64,000 nucleotides of DNA from CAG-791 sp963650385. Its GTDB lineage: Bacteria; Bacillota; Clostridia; Lachnospirales; Lachnospiraceae. This document shows, one piece after another, positions 17,911 to 27,700 of the stretch. Location: positions 1 through 64,000 of the forward strand of contig CAVJLL010000004.1 of assembly GCA_963650385.1 (NCBI GenBank), written 5' to 3'. A program made the translations under genes and the position numbers. The notes under the pieces are model-generated. The model saw nothing but the letters and a program-made list of their open reading frames with translations, did not search any database and was not told where the DNA came from. How positions within the stretch are numbered: the first letter of the stretch is position 1; each line of letters opens with the position of its first letter.

Positions 17911-17938
17911 TTTACAAGTTAGCTGCCTGGGGTGTAAT
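17911..17938 (+). promoter_or_regulatory. Candidate pyrG promoter
   Basis: TTTACA at 17911-17916 and TGTAAT at 17933-17938, 16-bp spacer. It would give a leader of about 235 nt before pyrG, containing small hairpins (CTGTC/GACAG, CAGAGG/CCTCTG) and the terminator at 18073-18162. Confidence 0.5.
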
Positions 17939-18072
17939 CTTTTTAGGTCTATGATGGTATTTGACCCCGTCTCTGGCTGGCCTGTCTGCAGCAAGGACAG
18001 TTGAATACGAGCAATCAGTCTGGCTCTGCTCTTGGCAGAGGACTGGCTGCCTCTGACAGCATAAATGATGAG

Positions 18073-18162
18073 GTGACAATGGCGTCAGCAGGAGCGAATG
18101 CGCGAATGCATACGAATGCATTTGGGAGGCGTTCGCTTCGGGGGCCATTGTCACTCTTTTTT
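18073..18162 (+). terminator. Terminator immediately upstream of pyrG (possible attenuator)
   Basis: GTGACAATGGC (18073-18083) pairs perfectly with GCCATTGTCAC (18144-18154). Inner pairing GCGAATGC/GCGTTCGC and an ATGCAT-rich apex extend it, and TTTTTT ends at 18162, only 16 bp before the pyrG start. It may terminate ABC-operon transcripts or attenuate pyrG. The 5' arm lacks the pyrimidine tract used in the Bacillus CTP-sensing mechanism. Confidence 0.7.
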
Positions 18163-18178
18163 GTAGAGAGGAGAGAAT

Positions 18179-19834
18179 ATGATTAAGTATGTATTTGTCA
18201 GCGGAGGCGTGGTTTCCGGCCTTGGAAAGGGAATTACGGCGGCTTCGCTCGGACGCCTTCTGAAGGCACGCGGATACCATGTTACCATGCAGAAGTTCGA
18301 TCCCTATCTGAATGTGGATCCGGGCACCATGAACCCGATCCAGCACGGCGAGGTGTTCGTCACGGACGACGGCACCGAGACGGACCTCGATCTGGGACAC
18401 TATGAGCGTTTCATTGATGAGAGCCTCAACCGCAATTCCAATGTGACATCGGGAAAGGTCTACTGGTCGGTCATCAATAAGGAGCGCCACGGAGATTACG
18501 GCGGAGGCACGGTCCAGGTCATCCCGCACATCACCAATGAGATCAAGTCCCGCTTCTATACACAGGAGGCGGAGAAAACAGCGGCCTGTGAGGACTCGGC
18601 AGCGATCAGTCCGGACGATGTGACGGTGGCGATCATTGAGGTCGGCGGTACCGTCGGAGACATTGAGTCCCAGGCGTTTTTTGAGGCGATCCGTCAGTTC
18701 CAGCAGGAGCAGGGCGCGTACAACACATGCATGATCCATGTTACGCTGGTGCCGTATCTGTTCGGCTCTGCGGAGATGAAGACGAAGCCCACGCAGATGA
18801 GCGTAAAGGCCCTGCAGCAGATGGGCATTCGTGCCGATGTGATTGTCTGCCGCTCGGAAATGGAGATGCCCAAGTATCTCAAGGAGAAAATCGCATTGTT
18901 CTGCAATGTGCCGGGCAGCCATGTGCTCCAGAATCTCAATGCCAGCAGCATCTATGAGGTTCCGCTGATGATGGAGGATGAGAAGCTGGCACAGGCGGTC
19001 TGCGATTGCCTGAACCTCCCCTGCCCGGAGCCGGATCTGACGGAATGGAAGGATATGGTGGGACGCCTGCAGCACCCGGATAAGAAGGCAGAGATCGCGC
19101 TGGTCGGCAAGTATACGCAGCTGCACGATGCTTACCTTTCGGTCGTGGAGGCACTGCACCACGGCGGAATTGAGAACCGCACGGATGTCACCATTCGCTG
19201 GGTGGATTCGGAGGAGCTCGAGAAGGAAGGCGCAGAGGCAATGCTGGACGGCATTGACGGAATGATCATTCCGGGCGGCTTCGGCAATCGCGGCACAGAG
19301 GGAATGATTCAGGCAGCGGAGTACGCCAGAACCAGAAAGATCCCGTATCTGGGCATTTGCCTCGGCATGCAGATGGCAATGATCGAGTTCGCCAGAAACG
19401 TCATCGGCTATGCAGACGCCAACAGCTCAGAGCTGGCACCGGATACCACGCACCCGGTCATCGATCTGATGCCCGAGCAGAAAAATGTAACTGACCTCGG
19501 CGGTACCATGCGTCTGGGCGCATATCCCTGCATTCTGAAGAAGGACAGCAAGGCGTACAGCCTGTACGGCTCGGAGCAGATTTATGAGCGCCATCGCCAC
19601 CGCTATGAAGTGAACAATGAATACCGCGATATCTACGAAAAGAACGGAATGGAGCTTTCGGGAATCAGCCCGGACGGTCACATTGTGGAGATGATCGAGC
19701 TCAAGGACCATCCTTACTACGTGGCTACGCAGGCCCATCCGGAGTTTAAGTCCCGTCCGAACCATGCACATCCTCTGTTTGCAGGACTGGTGAAGGCAGC
19801 AGGGGACTACGCGGCGGCGAGGGAAACGCTCTAA
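18179..19834 (+). CDS. pyrG: CTP synthase
   Basis: Makes CTP from UTP, ATP and glutamine-derived ammonia, the last step of pyrimidine nucleotide synthesis. 551 residues. The synthetase domain opens with KYVFVSGGVVSGLGKGI and continues with the KFDPYLNVDPGTMNP region. The C-terminal class I glutaminase has Cys394 in GICLGMQ and His-Pro-Glu in QAHPEFKSRP. RBS GAGAGGAGAG precedes ATG. glnA, which supplies the glutamine, follows after 51 bp and is probably cotranscribed. Confidence 0.96.
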   Translation: MIKYVFVSGGVVSGLGKGITAASLGRLLKARGYHVTMQKFDPYLNVDPGTMNPIQHGEVFVTDDGTETDLDLGHYERFIDESLNRNSNVTSGKVYWSVINKERHGDYGGGTVQVIPHITNEIKSRFYTQEAEKTAACEDSAAISPDDVTVAIIEVGGTVGDIESQAFFEAIRQFQQEQGAYNTCMIHVTLVPYLFGSAEMKTKPTQMSVKALQQMGIRADVIVCRSEMEMPKYLKEKIALFCNVPGSHVLQNLNASSIYEVPLMMEDEKLAQAVCDCLNLPCPEPDLTEWKDMVGRLQHPDKKAEIALVGKYTQLHDAYLSVVEALHHGGIENRTDVTIRWVDSEELEKEGAEAMLDGIDGMIIPGGFGNRGTEGMIQAAEYARTRKIPYLGICLGMQMAMIEFARNVIGYADANSSELAPDTTHPVIDLMPEQKNVTDLGGTMRLGAYPCILKKDSKAYSLYGSEQIYERHRHRYEVNNEYRDIYEKNGMELSGISPDGHIVEMIELKDHPYYVATQAHPEFKSRPNHAHPLFAGLVKAAGDYAAARETL

Positions 19835-19854
19835 TCAGGGTTTTCTTAAAGAAC

Positions 19855-19883
19855 AGCAACAAAGATCGAAAGGGGTAGTTGCT
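19855..19883 (+). promoter_or_regulatory. Hairpin presenting the glnA ribosome binding site
   Basis: AGCAAC (19855-19860) pairs with GTTGCT (19878-19883), placing AAAGGGG in the loop just before the glnA ATG. A short pyrG-glnA junction structure; any regulatory role is inference. Confidence 0.35.
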
Positions 19884-19885
19884 AC

Positions 19886-21106
19886 ATGCAGACCTATGAG
19901 GAAGTGCTGGATTTCATCGAAGAGGAGAATGTCAAATTCATCCGCCTGGCATTTTTCGATGTTTTCGGAGAGCAGAAGAATATTGCCATTATGCCGCAGG
20001 AGCTGCGCAGAGCCTTCGAGGAGGGAATATCGATCGATGGCTCCGCCATTGCCGGATTCGGAGAGGAGCTGCGCTCCGATTTGTTCCTCCGTCCGGATCC
20101 GACCACGATTTCCATCGTTCCCTGGAGACCGCTTGACGGCGGTGTATGCCGCATGTTCTGTGACATATATAAGCCGGACGGCACTCCCTATGAGAAGGAC
20201 ACGCGCTTTATCCTCAAGCAGGCAGTGAAGAAGGCAAAGGAGATGGGAGTGAAGGTCTATTTCGGACCGGAGCTGGAATTCTATGCCTTTGCGCGCAACG
20301 AAAAGGGAGAGGCAACCGGAGAACCGATCGACCGCGCCGGCTATATGGCGGTGGGACCGGATGACAAGGGAGAGAATCTCCGGCGGGATATCTGCTTTGC
20401 GCTTCTCGACATGGGAATTACACCGGAGGCCTCTCATCACGAGCAGGGACCGGGGCAGAATGAAATTGACTTCCATTACGGAGATCCTCTGACGACAGCG
20501 GACAACACGGCTACCGTGAAGTGGGCCGTGCGGAACCTCGCAGAGACGACTGGTATGTGCGCCGATTTTTCGCCGAAGCCTTTGCGTGATGAGCCCGGCA
20601 GCGGCATGCACTTTAATATCTCGGTGGATACGGTCGATAAGAGCAAGGACAATAAAGAGCTTTCGGATATGTTCATGGCCGGTATTTTAAAGCACATCCG
20701 CGAGATTACACTGTTCCTGAATCCGGTGGAGAAGTCCTATGAGCGGCTCGGACAGATGGAGGCGCCGTACTATGTCAGCTGGTCGGAGCAGAACCGCTCG
20801 CAGCTGATCCGGATTCCGGCGACCAGTGCGGACCGCCGGCGCTTTGAGCTTCGTTCCCCGGATCCGATGGCCAATCCGTATCTTTCCTTTGCGCTGGTAA
20901 TTTATGCGGGACTGGATGGTGTCGCCGGCGCGCTGCGCCCGGACCTCCCGATGAATGTAAATCTGTACAAGGCAGATCCGGATCTGACCGACAAGCTTCA
21001 GAAGCTTCCGAGGCACATTGATGAGGCCATTTCCTGTGCAAGAGGAAGTGATCTGGTGAAAAGCCATGTACCGGAGTCGGTACTGGACGCGTACTGCAGA
21101 CGCTGA
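19886..21106 (+). CDS. glnA: Glutamine synthetase, short type I
   Basis: ATP-dependent synthesis of glutamine from glutamate and ammonia. Metal ligands in GPELEFY (127-133), QGPGQNEIDFHYGD, the SGMHFNIS segment, and RIPATSADRRRFELRSPDPMANPY near the end. 406 residues is shorter than the usual 440-470, and I do not see the adenylylated-Tyr loop of the enteric enzymes, so control by GlnE-type modification is unlikely. It is followed 30 bp later by an ANTAR protein, an arrangement in clostridia linked to control of glnA by antitermination. Confidence 0.92.
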   Translation: MQTYEEVLDFIEEENVKFIRLAFFDVFGEQKNIAIMPQELRRAFEEGISIDGSAIAGFGEELRSDLFLRPDPTTISIVPWRPLDGGVCRMFCDIYKPDGTPYEKDTRFILKQAVKKAKEMGVKVYFGPELEFYAFARNEKGEATGEPIDRAGYMAVGPDDKGENLRRDICFALLDMGITPEASHHEQGPGQNEIDFHYGDPLTTADNTATVKWAVRNLAETTGMCADFSPKPLRDEPGSGMHFNISVDTVDKSKDNKELSDMFMAGILKHIREITLFLNPVEKSYERLGQMEAPYYVSWSEQNRSQLIRIPATSADRRRFELRSPDPMANPYLSFALVIYAGLDGVAGALRPDLPMNVNLYKADPDLTDKLQKLPRHIDEAISCARGSDLVKSHVPESVLDAYCRR

Positions 21107-21136
21107 ACAGTTAAATATTAAAGGACGGATAGCCAT

Positions 21137-21721
21137 ATGGCTTCGAATGCGAAACGCAGCCGCGTGCTGGTCGTGTCCGCAGGGCAGGACAGCTATGCGG
21201 TGATTCGAAAAATTATAGAGGGGACCTGTGAGCAGGTGCTGTATGCAGCGTCGATCACGGATGCCAGGCGGGTTCTGGCGGACGGAACGATCGGACTGGT
21301 CATCATCAACACGCCGCTGCCGGATGAATTCGGCATTGAATCGGCAAGGGACTTCGCAGACGGAAGAGACATTGCGGTGCTCCTGCTCGTGAAGGCAGAG
21401 CTCTATCATCAGGTAACCTATAAGGTGCGAGGAAGCGGAGTTTTCGTACTCTCAAGACCCCTGAAGGGACAGCTGCTGCTAGAGGCAGTCGGCATCATGG
21501 ATGCGATGCGGCTGAAGATTTTCACGCTGAACGAACAGAACCAGAAGCTCCGAAGGCGCCTGGATGATATGGGACTGATTACGAGAGCCAAGTGCCTGAT
21601 GATCGAGAAGCAGCACATGACCGAGGAGGAAGCCCACCGGTGGCTGGAGCAGGAGGCAATGAACCACTCCCTCACCAAGCGCGAGATTGCGCAGAACATC
21701 ATAAGGGAACTGGAGTATTGA
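21137..21721 (+). CDS. ANTAR-domain antitermination regulator with degenerate receiver
   Basis: 194 residues. The N-terminal part has receiver-like alternation but lacks the key residues: the phospho-acceptor position is Asn58 (VIINTPLP), the acidic pair after strand 1 is replaced by VVSAG, and the conserved Lys is Arg (SRPLKG). A helix (about 115-135) leads into an ANTAR RNA-binding domain (about 133-190: RRLDDMGLITRAKCLMIE, MTEEEAHRWLEQEAMNHSLT). Next to glnA, so a nitrogen regulator of the clostridial NitR/GlnR-antiterminator kind is likely; signal input is not by ordinary phosphorylation. Confidence 0.88.
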   Translation: MASNAKRSRVLVVSAGQDSYAVIRKIIEGTCEQVLYAASITDARRVLADGTIGLVIINTPLPDEFGIESARDFADGRDIAVLLLVKAELYHQVTYKVRGSGVFVLSRPLKGQLLLEAVGIMDAMRLKIFTLNEQNQKLRRRLDDMGLITRAKCLMIEKQHMTEEEAHRWLEQEAMNHSLTKREIAQNIIRELEY

Positions 21722-21727
21722 ATAAGA

Positions 21728-21782
21728 GCAAAAGAGGAGTTCAGAAGCGGCACAGGATGCCGGCTTCTGAGCTCCTCTTTTG
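21728..21782 (+). terminator. Terminator after the pyrG-glnA-ANTAR cluster
   Basis: AAAGAGGAG..TCAGAAGC..GGCA pairs with TGCC..GGCTTCTGA.CTCCTCTTT, a long stem with short bulges flanked by A-rich and T-rich sides, so it can work in both directions between convergent genes. Confidence 0.85.
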
Positions 21783-21817
21783 GCTGTAGGCTATTTATTG
21801 CTGTACATGCATCCGGC

Positions 21818-21862
21818 CGGATGGCAGGGGAACGGACAACGCCGCCAGGACCCGTCATCGGC
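21818..21862 (+). repeat. Gene-3'-end dispersed repeat, copy 3
   Basis: 23-bp core at 21834-21856 differs from copy 2 by one base (AACGCC for AACTCC). The left part (CCGGATGGCAG) is degenerate. It lies between the convergent 3' ends of the ANTAR and HAD genes. Confidence 0.65.
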
Positions 21863-21879
21863 CGGCGCCTGCAATATTG

Positions 21880-22599
21880 CTATCCCAGAATCAGCGATAC
21901 CAGCTCCTTCGGATCGGAAATGATGCAGGCGGCGTGGTTTTCCTCGAGGAACGCGTGCCCGCGGAAGCCCCAGTCCACGCTGATGCAGTCCAGACCGGAG
22001 TTCACTGCGGTCTGCATGTCGATTTCGGAATCACCGATGTAGACCGCCTTTTTCTTATCGGTGCAGCCCAGGTCCCGCAGGGCCTTGTCCGTCATATCCG
22101 GAGCGGGCTTCCGGCGGACGCCGTCCATTTCGCCGACGGAGAGATCAAAGAGACCGTCAAAGAGCTCCTTAACCAGTGTCTGTACGGCAATGTCCGGCTT
22201 GTTGGAGACCACGGCGGTTTTCACACCGGCGCTGCGGAGCTTGCGGAGTACCTCGGGAATGCCGTCGTAGGGACCGGTTTTGTCATTGCAGTGCGCGGCA
22301 TAGCGGGGGACATAGATCTCCTGAATGCGCTTTACTTCGTTCGGATCCACATTGCCGGAAATGGTGTCGTGCTCGGTGCCGACCTGCAGGAGCTCGTCCG
22401 GAGCTGTTCCCTGCTCGGTTGCAAGAGCCCGGATAATGGCAACGGTTACGCCGCTTCCGAAGAACTGGCGCACCAGATCCTGCGTATAGTCGTGGCGGTG
22501 TCCGGTCTGCTCCATTGCGTAGTTGATGGCGTCCGTCAGATCGCCAAGCGGGTTGAGGACGGTGCCGTCCATGTCAAAAACTGCTGTGCTGTATTTCAT
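21880..22599 (-). CDS. HAD-superfamily hydrolase, phosphoglycolate-phosphatase-like
   Basis: 239 residues. Motif I FDMDGTVL (Asp9 nucleophile, Asp11), motif II VVSNK, motif III Lys in RRKPAPDM and motif IV YIGDSEIDM are all present, with a helical cap after motif I. This is the Gph/PGMB-like subfamily; it could dephosphorylate phosphoglycolate or another small phosphate ester. Start has GAGGGAG upstream on the minus strand. The stand-alone gene diverges from the peptidase gene across a 77-bp palindrome. Confidence 0.88.
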   Translation of the reverse strand: MKYSTAVFDMDGTVLNPLGDLTDAINYAMEQTGHRHDYTQDLVRQFFGSGVTVAIIRALATEQGTAPDELLQVGTEHDTISGNVDPNEVKRIQEIYVPRYAAHCNDKTGPYDGIPEVLRKLRSAGVKTAVVSNKPDIAVQTLVKELFDGLFDLSVGEMDGVRRKPAPDMTDKALRDLGCTDKKKAVYIGDSEIDMQTAVNSGLDCISVDWGFRGHAFLEENHAACIISDPKELVSLILG

Positions 22600-22674
22600 A
22601 GCTGCTCCCTCTGTTGTTCTGGTTACTCGGTTACAGTTCGTTCGCCGTTACTGTACAGGCGCCCGCCAGCGACT

Positions 22675-22751
22675 GATACCGGGTCCCAAGGTCAAACCTT
22701 CTCTCGCAAGCAAGCTTGCATCGAAGGTTTGGACCTTTTGACCCTGGTATC
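22675..22751. repeat. 77-bp palindrome between divergent genes
   Basis: Nested inverted repeat: GATACC.GGGT (22675-22684) with ACCCTGGTATC (22741-22751), AAGGTC with GACCTT, AACCTTC (22695-22701) with GAAGGTT (22723-22729), and apex GCAAGC/GCTTGC. No T-run, so not a normal terminator. It lies upstream of both the HAD and peptidase genes; could be an operator or a REP-like element. Confidence 0.7.
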
Positions 22752-22822
22752 ATGTCACCGAGCAAGAGTATAATTCGAAATGTCTGTCCGGTCTACATCG
22801 GAACGAATAAGAGAAAGGAAGT

Positions 22823-24499
22823 ATGCCAATGAAATTCAGGGAAATGCCGTACAAGCGGGTTGATTTTGAAGAGGTAAGAAAGCAGTTTGCGGAGCTGGAG
22901 ACTGCTCTGGAGAAGGCGTCCTCGGGAGAGGAGCAGATGGAGGTCCATCAGCGGTATTACAAGTTGACCGGAGCAGTCATGACACAGATGACGCTGGCAG
23001 AGATCCGGCATGACATTGACACGACGGACGAGTTCTACAGTGCAGAACAGGATTATTATGATCAGAACAGTCCGGTCTTCCGGAGCCTTTGCGTTTCATA
23101 CCAGAAGAAGCTGTATGCGTCGCCGTTCCGGTCTTATCTGGAGGATCGAATCGGAAAGGTGGCTTTCCGCAACATTGAGCTGGGCATGAAGTCGGTGAGC
23201 GATGCGATTCTCCCTCTGATGCAGGAGGAAAATGCCATTCAGACCGAGTACAACAAGCTCCTTGCCACCGCGCAGATTGATTGGAAGGGAGAGACACTGA
23301 ACCTGTCGCTGATGAATCCCTACCTGCACTCCTGCGACCGGAATGTCCGGAAGGAGGCCTGGGAAAAATACACGGCATTTTTCCGGAAGAATCAGGAGCA
23401 GCTGGATGATATCTATGACCGTCTCGTGAAGAACCGGACCAGGCAGGGCGAGGGAATTGGCTATGAAAATTACCTTCCGCTCGGCGATGCGAGAATGGTC
23501 CGCAACTGCTACAGCCGCAGCGATATGGCGGAATTCCGCAGACAGGTGAAGCGTGATTTTGTTCCCTTCGCGGAAAAGCTTCATGAAAGGCGACGCAGAA
23601 GACTGGGGATTGACCGCTTAAGCTACATCGATGAGGGTGTTTATTTCCCGCAGGGGAATCCTGCGCCCATCGGAACCCCGGAGGAGATTCTGGAGGCAGG
23701 AAGGAAAATGTACCGTGAGCTCTCCAAAGAGACGGGCGAGTTCATGGATTTCATGTGTGAAAACGAGCTGTTCGATGTGCTCGGGAGAAAGACCAAAAAG
23801 ACCGGCGGCTACATGACCTATCTGCCGGATTACGGAGCACCGTTTATCTTTGCAAACTTCAACGGAACCAGCGGGGACGCAGACGTCATTACACATGAGT
23901 GCGGTCATGCCTTCCAGTGGTTCGTGGTGCGCGAGGATCCCATCCGTGAGCACTGGGACATTACGATGGAGACGGCGGAGACACATTCCATGTCTATGGA
24001 ATTCTTCACAGAGCCGTGGATGCCGCTCTTATTCGGAGAACGGGCTGCTGACTACGTGGATATGCATTTCGAGGATGCGATGGCGTTTATCCCCTATGGA
24101 ACGATGGTGGACGAATTCCAGGAAATCGCCTATCAGAACCCGGGCCTGACACCGCAGCAGAGAAACGGCGTCTGGAGAGATCTGGAACGGCAGTACATGC
24201 CGCATCTGGATTATACCGGCAACGAATATTATGAAAAGGGAGGCTTCTGGCAGAAGCAGCACCATATCTATGACTGCCCGCTGTATTATCTGGACTACTG
24301 CATTGCACAGACCAATGCACTGCAGTACAAGGTCTGGATGGATCGGGATTTTGACGGAGCCTGGAAGAGCTATCTGAAGCTGTGCCGCCTGTCTGCATCG
24401 GACTTTTTCGATGGCCTTGTGAAGGAAGCCGGACTGAACAATCCCTTTGAGGACGGGTGCCTTGCACATGTCGTGCGCAGCCTCGAGGAGAAGATCTAG
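22823..24499 (+). CDS. M3 family oligoendopeptidase
   Basis: 558-residue cytosolic zinc peptidase of the thimet/PepF family that cuts short peptides. The HExxH zinc motif is HECGH at 358-362 and the third ligand Glu lies at 383 or 386 (METAETHSM). The substrate-binding His/Tyr-rich C-terminal part (YDCPLYYLDYCIAQTNALQ) is typical. RBS GAAAGGAAG precedes ATG; TATAAT at 22769-22774 is a possible -10. It stands directly upstream of rpoB, where rplJ-rplL would be expected in many bacteria. Confidence 0.92.
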   Translation: MPMKFREMPYKRVDFEEVRKQFAELETALEKASSGEEQMEVHQRYYKLTGAVMTQMTLAEIRHDIDTTDEFYSAEQDYYDQNSPVFRSLCVSYQKKLYASPFRSYLEDRIGKVAFRNIELGMKSVSDAILPLMQEENAIQTEYNKLLATAQIDWKGETLNLSLMNPYLHSCDRNVRKEAWEKYTAFFRKNQEQLDDIYDRLVKNRTRQGEGIGYENYLPLGDARMVRNCYSRSDMAEFRRQVKRDFVPFAEKLHERRRRRLGIDRLSYIDEGVYFPQGNPAPIGTPEEILEAGRKMYRELSKETGEFMDFMCENELFDVLGRKTKKTGGYMTYLPDYGAPFIFANFNGTSGDADVITHECGHAFQWFVVREDPIREHWDITMETAETHSMSMEFFTEPWMPLLFGERAADYVDMHFEDAMAFIPYGTMVDEFQEIAYQNPGLTPQQRNGVWRDLERQYMPHLDYTGNEYYEKGGFWQKQHHIYDCPLYYLDYCIAQTNALQYKVWMDRDFDGAWKSYLKLCRLSASDFFDGLVKEAGLNNPFEDGCLAHVVRSLEEKI

Positions 24500-24542
24500 G
24501 AATAAACTGAAGTAAGATCGTTTACAGCATGCAACTTGGCTC

Positions 24543-24571
24543 TTGACGCTTGCGCGACACTAGCGTATCAT
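24543..24571 (+). promoter_or_regulatory. rpoBC promoter
   Basis: TTGACG at 24543-24548 and TATCAT at 24566-24571 with 17-bp spacing, giving an untranslated leader of about 215 nt before rpoB. I recognise no L10 leader motif in the rest of the 296-bp spacer. Confidence 0.7.
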
Positions 24572-24795
24572 ATATGCGCTATGTTCTGCGATTATGCCCA
24601 CCTTTGCTCTCCTTAAGGATTAAGTTCCGGAAGAGAAAGCGGGATAAGGCACAATATGGTGGTACCTGTACACACAGCAAACGAATGCCGTGACATCACA
24701 AAGGCTCGGACCGCCTGCAGTTATTTTTCCATTCTATTGCATGACGCTGCGACCTCCTGCGTGGATCCGGTTTTCGGACAGAACGAGGTAAATGA

Positions 24796-27700
24796 ATGAG
24801 CAACAAGATCAGGCTTCATCCCGTCGGCAGCGGCAAGAGCATTCGCATGAGCTATTCCCGCCAGAAGGAAGTCCTGGAGATGCCGAACCTCATTGAGGTG
24901 CAGAAGGCATCCTACCAGTGGTTTCTGGATCAGGGTCTTCAGGAGGTGTTTGATGATATCTCCCCGATCGAAGACTACAGCGGACATCTCTCTCTCTCCT
25001 TCGTGAGCTACAGACTCTGTGAGGATGAGATCAAGTACAACATCGCCAAATGTAAGGAAAGAGACGCAACCTATGCGGCACCTCTGCGTGCAAAGGTTCG
25101 TCTGTACGATAAGGAGAACAAAAAGGAAGTTAAGGAGCAGGAGATCTTCATGGGAGATCTGCCCCTTATGACTAAGACCGGCACCTTTGTGATCAACGGT
25201 GCAGAGCGTGTTATCGTTTCACAGCTGGTTCGTTCTCCCGGAATTTATTACGGAATCGACAAGGATAAATACGGCAAGGAGCTGTATACCTGCACGGTCA
25301 TCCCCAACCGCGGTGCGTGGCTGGAGTACGAGACGGACTCCAATGACATTTTCTACGTTCGCGTGGACCGCACGAGAAAGGTGCCGGTAACGGTGCTGAT
25401 TCGTGCGCTCGGCGTGGGAACCGATGAGGAGATTCTGGAGATGTTCGGCGATGAGCCGAAGCTCCAGGGCAGCTTTACGAAGGACCCTGCTCATTCTTAT
25501 GAGGAAGGTCTTCTTGAGCTGTACAAAAAGATCCGTCCCGGCGAGCCGCTCTCTGTAGAGAGTGCAGACAGCCTGATCAATGCCATGTTCTTTGATCCCA
25601 GACGCTATGATCTGGCGAAGGTCGGACGGTACAAGTTCAATAAGAAGCTCGCTCTGCGCAACCGCATCACCGGACATGTCCTGGCAGAGGATGTGGTGGA
25701 TGAGGCGAACGGCGACGTTCTGGGCAATGCCGGCGATACCGTGACGCGTGAGATGGCAGACGAGATTCAGAATGCCGCCATTCCGTACGTATGGATCCGC
25801 ACAGAGACGAGAGACCGCGTGAAGGTGCTGTCCAATCTGATGGTTGACATCACACACTTTGTGGACTGCGAGCCGTCGGAGCTGGGGATTACAGAGGATG
25901 TTTATTATCCTGCACTGCGCGACATCCTGCTCGAGTATCAGGACAACGAGGATCCGGAGGCACTGGCAGAGGCACTGCGCAGAAGCGTGCGGGAGCTGAT
26001 CCCCAAGCACATAACCAAAGAGGACATTCTGGCTTCCATCAACTACAACATGCACCTGGAGTACGGCATCGGAAACGATGATGACATCGATCACCTGGGC
26101 AACCGCCGTATCCGCAGCGTCGGTGAGCTGCTGCAGAATCAGTACCGCATCGGTCTGTCCAGACTCGAGCGTGTGGTTCGTGAGAGAATGACGACTCATG
26201 ACGCATCCGAGGAGGTTTCTCCGCAGGCACTGATCAACATCAAGCCGGTGCAGGCTGCCGTGAAGGAGTTCTTCGGCTCCTCCCAGCTGTCTCAGTTCAT
26301 GGATCAGAACAACCCGCTTTCTGAGATTACGCATAAGAGACGTCTGTCGGCCCTGGGCCCCGGCGGTCTGTCCAGAGACCGTGCCGGATTCGAGGTCCGC
26401 GACGTACATTACACGCACTACGGACGCATGTGCCCGATTGAGACGCCCGAGGGCCCGAACATCGGTCTGATCAACTCCCTGGCATCCTATGCCAAGATCA
26501 ATCAGTACGGCTTCGTAGAGGCACCGTACCGCAAGATCGACCAGGATGATCCGAAGGGACCTCGCGTTACCAACGAAGTGGTCTACATGACAGCGGACGA
26601 AGAGGATAACTACCATGTAGCACAGGCGAGCACGGTGCTGGATGAGGACGGATACATTGTAGATACGTATGCATCCGGACGTTTCCGTACGGAGACATCC
26701 TCATATCCCAGAACCGCATTCCAGTACATGGACGTGTCTCCCCGAATGGTATTCTCGGTTGCTACATCGCTGGTTCCGTTCCTGCAGAACGATGATGCAA
26801 ACCGTGCACTGATGGGTTCCAACATGCAGCGTCAGGGCGTGCCGCTGATCACGACGGAGGCCCCGGTTGTAGGAACCGGCATGGAGGAGAAGGCTGCAAG
26901 AGACTCCGGCGTCTGCGTGATCGCAGAGAAGGCCGGCACGGCAACCTTTGTGGATGCAACGAAGATTTCTGTTCGCTACGACGACGGCACTTCGGAGGAC
27001 ATCGAGCTGATTAAGTACCTCCGCTCCAACCAGTCGAACTGCTACAACCAGAGACCGGTTGTGAACACCGGTGATCATTTCGAGGCAGGAGCCATCCTTG
27101 CAGACGGCGCATCGACCCAGAACGGCGTGCTGGCACTGGGCAAGAACCCGCTGATCGGCTTTATGTGCTGGGAAGGCTACAACTACGAGGACGCTGTTCT
27201 TCTGTCCGAGAGGCTGGTCAAGGACGATGTATACACCTCCATTCACATCGAGGAGTATGAGGCAGAGGCCCGTGATACAAAGCTCGGACCGGAGGAGATC
27301 ACAAGAGATGTTCCCGGCGTCGGCGAGGAAGCGCTGAAGGATCTGGATGATGACGGCGTGATCCGCGTGGGTGCAGAGGTTCGTGCCGGGGATATTCTGG
27401 TCGGCAAGGTTACCCCGAAGGGTGAGACGGAGCTGACGGCAGAGGAAAGACTCCTCCGCGCTATTTTCGGTGAGAAGGCAAGAGAGGTGCGTGATACTTC
27501 CCTGAAGGTGCCGCACGGTGAATACGGCATTATTGTGGATACAAAGGTGTTCACAAGGGAAAACGGCGACGAGCTTGCACCGGGCGTCAATAAGGCGGTC
27601 CGCATTTACATCGCGCAGAAGAGAAAGATCTCCGTCGGCGATAAGATGGCAGGCCGTCACGGAAATAAGGGTGTCGTTTCCCGTATCCTTCCGGTAGAGG

